The notes beneath the pieces were generated by a model. That model saw only the letters and a program-made list of their open reading frames with translations. It did no database searches and was not told the DNA's origin. DNA of 64,000 bases from Tenebrio molitor (lineage: Eukaryota; Arthropoda; Insecta; Coleoptera; Tenebrionidae), in assembly GCF_963966145.1 (NCBI RefSeq), contig NC_091048.1:16058001-16122000 (forward strand). The letters are read 5' to 3'. Position 1 is the stretch's first letter. Each line of letters starts with the position of its first letter. The translations under genes and the position numbers were made by a program. Below are positions 57,581 through 64,000 of this stretch, piece by piece.

Positions 57581-58025
57581 TGTTATTTTTTAGAATTTGC
57601 ACCCTTGTTTTAATTTTTAAATAAAAAAAAAAACATTTTCAAATTTTAGGGAAAATGGATGATTTCATGAACAAATGAAGTAACTTAAAATAAGCACTGT
57701 GAGAAATAAAAATTGACCTGTTTCAGGGATTTCGACAATTATCATTAGTTTTGAAACTACTGAATTTAGTCCATAAGTAGTTTCCACACTGTATATTTGT
57801 AAATCGCTTATGAAACTACAATAGATGACGTTGTCAAATCTTCTCTAGGATGACATATGTCAAAGTTAAGACAGTCACTTTTTTTTTAAATAGTACATTA
57901 TACATTATTTTCTTAGTCTATTCTTGTAAAGCTTTTTTTTCTACATTTGAATGTGTAAATAAAGTTGACACTTGCAATAGGAAAAAATCGAGAAAAAAAA
58001 AGATTTAATTTATACGAAAGTGTTA

Positions 58026-58244
58026 CACTGCCCCGCAAAATTAGCGCATACTGTGTAAAAACTTTAAAAATGCCTGTAAATTTAAACTTTAAATGATGCA
58101 TTATGAAAAGTGGTTTTCTAATGAGTATCGGATTTAAACTTCAAGATAATGCGAATGAACATTTTTGGTTTTTGGCAGGAAAAAAATTTCTAAAAAGGAG
58201 TACGATTAATGTTCTAAATTATGCGTTAATTTTGCGGCGCAATG
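58026..58244. repeat. MITE, CACTGCGCCGCAAAATT family, copy 2
   Basis: The 219-bp element is flanked by TA. The ends are CACTGCCCCGCAAAATTAGC and, inverted, CATTGCGCCGCAAAATTAAC. About 90% alike to 40377-40593 by eye. Confidence 0.88.
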
Positions 58245-58498
58245 TATTTTCTAAAAAGAGCTAGTTAGCCATGGAGACAATTGAATTTTGACATTAATAG
58301 CGTCAATTATTATTAAAGTACCTACATTTAAATAAATAGCTATACCGCTTTGAATGCATACACGATGAAAATATGTAGTTGAATTTTGACAGTGCATGAA
58401 TGACATGATGAGTCTTGGAAATCGTATTCGAATACATATTTGAATAACTGACTATGTAAAATTCGAATAAGTGTAAATTCTAATATTCGAATAAAGTA

Positions 58499-58770
58499 AA
58501 TTCAGGATGGATCGGGTATTTCACGGTCAAATAATTTTATTTTTTGGCTATGTAATTCTTAAAATAGTGAGATGCAGGGAACCAACATAACGCGAATTTA
58601 GCATAGTAAATTCAGTGTGGATTTGGTATTTCATCCGAATCTCAGTTTTCTGGCCGAGGCGCACCCGAGGCTTGAAAACAAATAAGGTCAAATAATTTTA
58701 TTTTTTGGCTACGTGGTTGTCTTGTAAATAGTGACACGCAGGGAACCAACATAATTCGATTTTACAAATG
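58499..58770. repeat. Tandem duplication, ~108-bp unit with insertion
   Basis: Both units contain ATTCAGKRTGGATYKGGTAT, GGTCAAATAATTTTATTTTT and GCAGGGAACCAACATAA. The second unit has about 53 extra bases (GGCCGAGGCGCACCCGAGGC within). Confidence 0.75.
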
Positions 58771-59117
58771 TTTGGGTAACTAGCTCTTTTTAGAAAATAA
58801 CGCTTTCGAATAAATTAAACCATATTTTATTATTTTTCTAGATTTTTTTCTGATGTAAGTGTCAACTTTTTTTACACATTCAAATGTAGAAAAGAAAGCT
58901 TTACAAGAATAGGCTATGAAATGTATAGTGTACTATTTAAAAAAAAAAGTTGACTGTCTTAATATATATGGTTTGCTATAGTTTTTTCTTAAAAAAAAAA
59001 GATGTAGGGGCGCGAATACCAATCTGAATCACTCGGTATGTACAGGGTTATTCACGAGAGACTTCCGATGAAAATTTCGTTATATGCAACCGAAACTACA
59101 ATTTTCAATAGTTTGTA

Positions 59118-59446
59118 CTATGGCGGCCAAAAAATTTTAGTCGTCACTATCTTGACATTCCCATAAATTGTCATTTTGACAATCAATTTAAAATGCTTAA
59201 AGCTCAGATTTTCCAAAAATTCGACATGAATGAACAAAATTAGAGCAGTCGTACATAAATAACCTGAGGTAAACGTTCCGTGTAGTAGAAATGACAAAAT
59301 AATTTCGAGTTTTGAAATTTACCACCCGAAAAAAAACATTCATATTCAAGACGGTGATCATGATGACAATAAAGTATGGATTACAATTTGATTTTTTGAA
59401 ATGACAAACAGTGACAGCTAAAATTTTTTGGCCGGCATAGTCATAG
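59118..59446. repeat. Nested MITE, CTATGGCGGCCAAAAAATTT TIR
   Basis: Flanked by TA. The left end CTATGGCGGCCAAAAAATTT is mirrored by the right end, which carries a small CTATGA duplication at the tip. Related to 30872-31229. The 88-codon ORF inside has no domain. Confidence 0.8.
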
Positions 59447-59453
59447 TACCGTA

Positions 59454-59683
59454 AGAGCAACAAAAAAATGCCATCAGGGGTAGTTATGACAGTCCATAAT
59501 GCTCTTGTGCACTGTAACTTGCAGGGAAAAAAAATGCCCTAATACCTATAATTGTTTATTTAAATACACAAGATCTGACCCATTTCAGGATTCCACAAAT
59601 CCATGACGAATTTCTTAGTCAAAGACACGGCACTTTCTTTTTCATAGCCATCCTTGATCCTTGATGGCATTTTTTGTTGCTCC
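59454..59683. repeat. Nested TIR element, GAGCAACAAAAAA ends
   Basis: AGAGCAACAAAAAAATGCCA then TCA at the left pairs with TGATGGCATTTTTTGTTGCT then CC at the right, flanked by TA. It is 230 bp, lies 8 bp from the preceding MITE and is non-coding. Confidence 0.7.
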
Positions 59684-59900
59684 TACAGTAGCTTCCTAAA
59701 TTTATAAAAAGTACCTAATACATATTTTATTTGTTACTAAATTGTAAACGTCATTTATTCGAACTGTCACTTGACGTTGAAAAGTCATTTTAACTGGCTA
59801 GTAGCGTTAAATTGACAGCAGACCAGTTATGAATTTAACAAGTTAGTAGAGAAATTTGAAATTTGGAAAGGATAGTAGCGTTTTTAACATTTGAACATTT

Positions 59901-61030
59901 TTATTTCTTTGTTTCATACAAATTAAAATTAAATGTACAATTAGAATTTCCACTAATGTCGAACATTCCTGAAGCGGAAGTGAATTCGCTCGTCATTGGA
60001 CAATTAATTGTAGAACCTCCCGAAGTGGAAGCCACATTTGTCGAAGTGGAAGCCACATCTGTTGAGTTTCGTCCAGGAAACATTTTTTTCGCAATTTCAA
60101 TTTTTTTATTGATAGAATCATCCACATAACCTTCCGCAATTCCACTACTTTTCCATCCTCCCGCACGTTTTAGTGTCAAAATATCTCCACCTGCATCCAC
60201 AACCATTGTTGCTGCTGATCGGCGAAATGAGTGACCTGTGTATAATTCAGGTTCTTGTAGCCCTAAGTATGTTGCAATTTTTTTCGGTACACCGCCAATA
60301 ATATGCTGGCCAACATTGAGGGAAATACATTTGCCATTACGGTAGGTTAAAAAGAAACGTAATTGGTCTGCTTGACGAGGACGAAGAGCTGCATATTTTC
60401 TGTACAAAACACAAGGTTGACAACTGCAGCTCTCATCTGTGATCGTAAATCTCCTTGTTGTTAAATTCTTTGTATTCCGTAAAGTGACGATAATATATTT
60501 CTCAACATCTTCTACGTCCTTCACCGTCAACGAGAGAAGCTCGTCACACCGGCAAGCACCAAAAATTCCAAAAATTGTAATCACAACCAATAGTCATCAG
60601 GAGCTTCAACAAGAAATTTTTCCACTTGCTCTTTTGTTAAAACCCTTGCCTTCTTCGGCACGTAACGCTCATTCTTTCTCTTGAGAAAAGCAATTACCTT
60701 ATGAAATCTACAAATGTCAAGTTAAAATATCATTTTTTTGACAACGTCTGTAATAGGAAAACAAACCTGCGAACTTCAGCATTTTCTTTAATTTCCAGGC
60801 AGCTTTTTAACATGAACCATTTCGACCACAAAGAATTGGGGCTAAATTTGTCTGATAGTTGGTGAAGATACACCAAAAGAACGTCTTCCGTTACACTAGT
60901 TACCTTATTGTTTTTCTGCCAATTTTTAAATTCTTCATAATTCTCGTTCATATCTTGCTAAAGACTTCGCTGGCAGTAAACTGGAAGCCACGTTTATAGC
61001 TTCCTTTTTGATTTCTTCTGGCACGTTCAT
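59901..61030 (-). pseudogene. Tyrosine recombinase (Crypton-like), two frameshifts, one intron
   Basis: The likely start is the ATG at 61030 (MNVPEEIKKEAINVASSLLP). A shift near 60945 moves to YEEFKNWQKNN and VLLVYLHQLSDKF, the helical core-binding domain. A 59-nt GT-AG intron (60708-60766) joins ENAEVRR to FHKVIAFLKRKNERYVPKKA. A second shift near 60588 precedes the catalytic domain: Arg in FGACRCDELLSL, His and Arg in GHSFRRSAATMVV, Trp in AGGWKSSGIAEG and the nucleophile Tyr in EGYVDDS. So R-H-R-W-Y is complete although the frame is broken. The tail after PGRNST is low-complexity Ser/Thr. The length of about 350 residues fits Crypton or domesticated Crypton proteins. Retroelement YRs are not ruled out, but no reverse transcriptase is near. 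Confidence 0.8.
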
Positions 61031-61199
61031 TTGAGAAAAAATCTTGACGGAAATAAACAATTTGAACAAACGGCGCGTTGTCATAGTAATTGTACTTCTA
61101 AGGTTTCTGAGTTTTGAGCAATAATTTGGAAGAAAACAGAATTTGATCATTTTTAATTTTATTTAGTTGTTTACAATTTAGTAACAAATAAAATATTAT

Positions 61200-61310
61200 A
61201 CAAGACACGCCAGGTAACTGGTTTTACTGGCTCAAGGAGGTAACTGACTCGTCTTCGACTCGTCAGTTATATCCTCCATTCGCCAGTAAAAACCATTTTA
61301 CCTGGCTTGT
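61200..61310. repeat. Long hairpin, GCCAGGTAAC stem
   Basis: ACAAGACACGCCAGGTAACT then GGTTTTACTGGC and GGAGG pair with CCTCCATTCGCCAGTAAAAA then CCATTTTACCTGGCTTGT. The loop has CTCGTCTTCGACTCG, itself palindromic. Confidence 0.85.
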
Positions 61311-61971
61311 AATGTAAAATACTATAAATCAACGATTGCTGGCCCTTATCGTCTGTCATGTTAATATTATCTGTCATGTAAGTTTTCAAATTTTTAATTA
61401 CATAATCATAATTTTTCAAGACTTTTTTCATGTACACAAAAGATGAAAAGAAGGATACGATTCTCATATTAAAAAAAAAGTGCGCAAGTTGCATTTATTT
61501 ACAGACGGCGATTTCAAATGAGCAAGATCCATGTTTATTGTAAAAACTTTTGCTCATAACCTTAATAAAGAGAAACTATCATGTCATGATTAATTTAACT
61601 CGCCAAGCTACTTGGATTGCTAACTTATCTCGAATTAAATAAAATATCAACTTCTAGAGGTTTCTTGTATTTTAGATTGCATATAACGAAATTTTCATCG
61701 GAAGTCTCTCGTAAATAACCCCGTATAAAACAAAATTTTTAAAATAAGTTTGGCCGTCGCCAAAAGGCACGCACATCAAGAAACTCATTTCCACAAAATT
61801 AAATATACATTGTCGGAATCAGTGAGTCAAGACATTTCAATTGATATTTCACACATGTCATTATGTGAGTAGACCATTTTTGATGACTTTTCAATCACGT
61901 CCGATACCCTACCGTATAGAACAGAAGGTGAAAATCATTAATGCCTAAAGATTTCGGACACTTGGTTTAAT

Positions 61972-62416
61972 AGCTATTTATGCACCAAGGGCGTTACAAC
62001 GATGATTACGCCCGGAGAACGATGAATCCAGCCCGAGGGCTTTAGCCCGACAGAAGGATATCATTCGATGGGCGTAATCATTCGATGACGCCGTGGTGAA
62101 TACAAGATTTTATTTTTCACTACGTGTTCTCTAAAAAAAAGGCAAAGAATTGGCATCTTTGTGGTACGCTTTACCTACATAAATACAACATTTGGTAGCC
62201 TATGAAACAAAAAAAATTGTTTATTTATAATTGTCAAATTTACTTTTGTGTTGCAATTATGAATTGATGAGGGCGTTATGAATTCATTACGCCCGCTTAT
62301 TCTTATTACACCCGCTTATTCTTATTACGCCCTCTTATTATGCCCCGGTTGTTATGAACATGTTTACGTATTTCGTATCCTAGGAGTTATCATTCAATTA
62401 TACTAAAGTGAAAAAT
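61972..62416 (+). repeat. Palindromic GGGCGTAAT repeat, copy 3
   Basis: Same layout as 35081-35338, with a longer right part. CTTATTCTTATTACRCCC is repeated in short tandem (62296-62340) and about 110 bp unique to this copy lie at 62150-62250. The inner palindrome around GAGGGCTTTAGCCCGA is kept. Confidence 0.82.
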
Positions 62417-63521
62417 AAAATCAATTTAGATCAGATAATAAAATTTTAGTTTTTATTTTCCGATGTTGAATTCAAATTACTTGAGCTAATTTTTAAGCAA
62501 AAGTATTGTATTCGTGGGCAACAAATAACAGAAATTGCATTGTCTGAAAGAGTTTAGGAATTTTTGTCCTTTAAGACGACTGTCAAGTGTTGGAAGCAAC
62601 TAATTAAATGTCTGACATGTCTTGTTGTTCGCGATTTAGATGTGGATAAAAGTTGATGCTTCTGTTTGCGGATACGGCTATAGTGCATTTGGACGTGTTT
62701 GTTTTCCGGACACACATCCGGAAAGACGTTATTTCTTATATTAAATGTAATTTCCTACTAAGTGGAATCAGAAAAAGAGAGAAAAACTGTGAAACAAGAA
62801 ACGACAAATCTTCTTTGAAACGAGCGACATTCGTGATCTTTTCTTGTCTTGTGTCGAGCATTCTTGATTTCCCCGAGTATCTTTTAATTTGACCGAGTCT
62901 GATTCAGAACTTTCGTTGTATTACGTTAGGATTTACTTTTAATTAAAGTCATCTCAGTAATGAATAGCAGTGCATAAATCGGCACTAAATCAAACTATTT
63001 GTCAACTGTTTGATTTTCCAATGAAAACTGTTCCTGAACGAAAGATTATGTTTTTTTGAGAAGCGCAGAAGACGAGAGTTTTACTGTACAGCTGAAATTA
63101 TTTCCCTACATTTTTTATCATTTCTGGTATGAAATATAAAAGAAAGTATATTAGCTTTCAGCAGACTGTTATTTCCCTTGGTATGAGTAATCACGTTGAG
63201 GTGTAATCTGAAGGACTTTTGTGACTTGTAGAGAAAGCATTCTACCATTTCGGGTTAAAATGAAACTATACAAATTTCAACGTTTCACATACATGTAAAT
63301 ATTTAAGACAAATTTGCGTTCGCAGATTACTTCTGCATATCAAGATAAATCTGTCTGGTCGTAGAAGAACAATCTATATTTATACAACATTGTTTATATA
63401 AATAATTTTGGAAGATTATAACGATTTGTATGTCTCATATCCATTACAAATTAACATGAAATATATGATATGAAATATCATTAAAGCCGCACTCGGGATA
63501 TAATTTGGTAAAACGTTGTTC
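62417..63521. other. Non-coding DNA
   Basis: A 79-codon ORF at 62653-62892 has no recognised domain. No repeats or splice-supported exons were identified. Confidence 0.45.
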
Positions 63522-63523
63522 TA

Positions 63524-63707
63524 CTGGGTGCCCCAAAATTCGCGGAACAACTCAATGAGGCAATGTCAACTCATGTTAGAAAATGATGAGAAAAATAACT
63601 AAAAAATTCTATACCTCTTAGATTTTGAAGATATGGGGGCTTAATGACTACTTAACAACATACTACTACTACATACTACGTTGTTCCGCGAATTTTGGGG
63701 CACCCAG
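63524..63707. repeat. MITE with perfect 28-bp TIR
   Basis: The 184-bp element is flanked by TA. CTGGGTGCCCCAAAATTCGC then GGAACAAC is exactly mirrored at the right end. Perfect arms suggest a recent insertion. No ORF. Confidence 0.9.
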
Positions 63708-64000
63708 TATTTACAATAATGTACAAACTACAAAGAAGCAATATTTAATCAAAATTAATTAATTAAAATTACGTTTTAAGTGTTTTGATTGTTTTGAGTC
63801 ACTTCTTGAATATGGGCTGGTGTATCCATTACCCAAAATGTTTCAGGAAAATGTCAAAAAAACAAATTAATTAAATTTAATAAATATCAGGAAACAAGAA
63901 CGATGTTGATTTTACATTTTAAGTGTTTAAGTGTTGCCAACACAAAAAAAGTCCCTAACACCAATTATTAAAATGAGTGCTTTAACTTTTATTTCACAAA
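63708..64000. other. AT-rich DNA to window end
   Basis: Nothing recognised. Confidence 0.5.

Larger units (their letters stand above)
57867..58962. mobile_element. Foldback element, ~190-bp arms, with nested MITE
   Basis: TTAAGACAGTCA at the left end is mirrored at the right. The arms share AAATAGTACAYTATACAT, TCTTGTAAAGCTTT, CTACATTTGAATGTGTAAA and TTTTCTAAAAAGAGCTAGTT. The left arm is split by the MITE at 58026-58244, and the right arm shows the uninterrupted sequence. The central part holds a tandem repeat at 58499-58770. Confidence 0.82.
59043..61723 (-). mobile_element. TA-flanked TIR element carrying a tyrosine recombinase gene
   Basis: The left end CAGGGTTATTCACGAGAGAC and the inverted right end CGGGGTTATTTACGAGAGAC continue TTCCGATGAAAATTTCGTTA then TATGCAA: about 47 bp with two mismatches. 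TA flanks both sides. Inside are two MITEs (59118-59446, 59454-59683), the recombinase pseudogene (59901-61030) and a hairpin (61200-61310). The outermost 20 bp are shared with the small MITEs at 34199 and 36811. Whether the recombinase belongs to the element or inserted into it is unknown. Confidence 0.78.

Noticed and set aside
1..64000. CRISPR arrays, bacterial operons, rRNA genes
   Set aside because: No regularly spaced short repeats with unique spacers, no gene clusters with ribosome-binding sites and no rRNA-like sequence were seen.

Overview
The window looks like nuclear DNA of an insect, quite possibly a beetle. It is AT-rich, it has GT-AG introns of only 59 nt, and it is packed with Tc1/mariner-type elements, a BEL/Pao LTR element, tRNA-derived SINEs and palindromic repeats. 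I see no bacterial operons, rRNA genes, intact tRNA genes or CRISPR arrays.

Only one gene looks like an intact host gene: a major-facilitator sugar transporter (Tret1-like) on the minus strand at 31282-32708, made of a tiny first exon, a 59-nt intron and one long exon. Mobile DNA surrounds it. A MITE ends about 50 bp beyond its stop codon and a Tc1 remnant begins about 250 bp upstream of its start. The arms of a TE family in opposite orientation (about 29.8-30.2 kb and 36.4-36.8 kb) lie further out.

Layout. 0-1.3 kb: broken mariner-type transposase, a hairpin and a MITE. 3.5-4.6 kb: a MITE and a GC-rich SINE with a 16-bp target duplication. 5.9-11.3 kb: nested MITEs, an almost complete but broken Tc1 element, hairpins and two copies of a Tc1 deletion derivative. 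12.5-13.5 kb: fragment of a longer repeat and a clean mariner C-terminal fragment. 14-20.4 kb: a dense MITE district with a broken mariner and a multi-level nest of elements. 20.4-28.1 kb: mostly single-copy DNA without a recognisable gene. 28.1-38.4 kb: the transporter, TE remnants, hairpins and a second SINE. 38.4-46.8 kb: MITEs and a 1.1-kb foldback element. 46.8-49.6 kb: a young BEL/Pao element whose single ORF joins Gag directly to integrase. 49.6-55.4 kb: repeat copies and tandem duplications. 55.4-59 kb: a mariner deletion derivative and a foldback element. 59.0-61.7 kb: a TIR element carrying a broken, intron-containing tyrosine recombinase gene. 62-64 kb: a palindromic repeat and a perfect-TIR MITE.

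Most elements share TA target duplications, and many begin CAGGG, so one or a few Tc1/mariner-type transposases probably mobilised them. The most unusual structures are the Gag-integrase fusion element, the tyrosine recombinase inside a TA-flanked TIR element, and a scattered class of long hairpins that share architecture and flanks but not stem sequence. All boundaries come from reading the sequence by eye; no alignment or database search was run.
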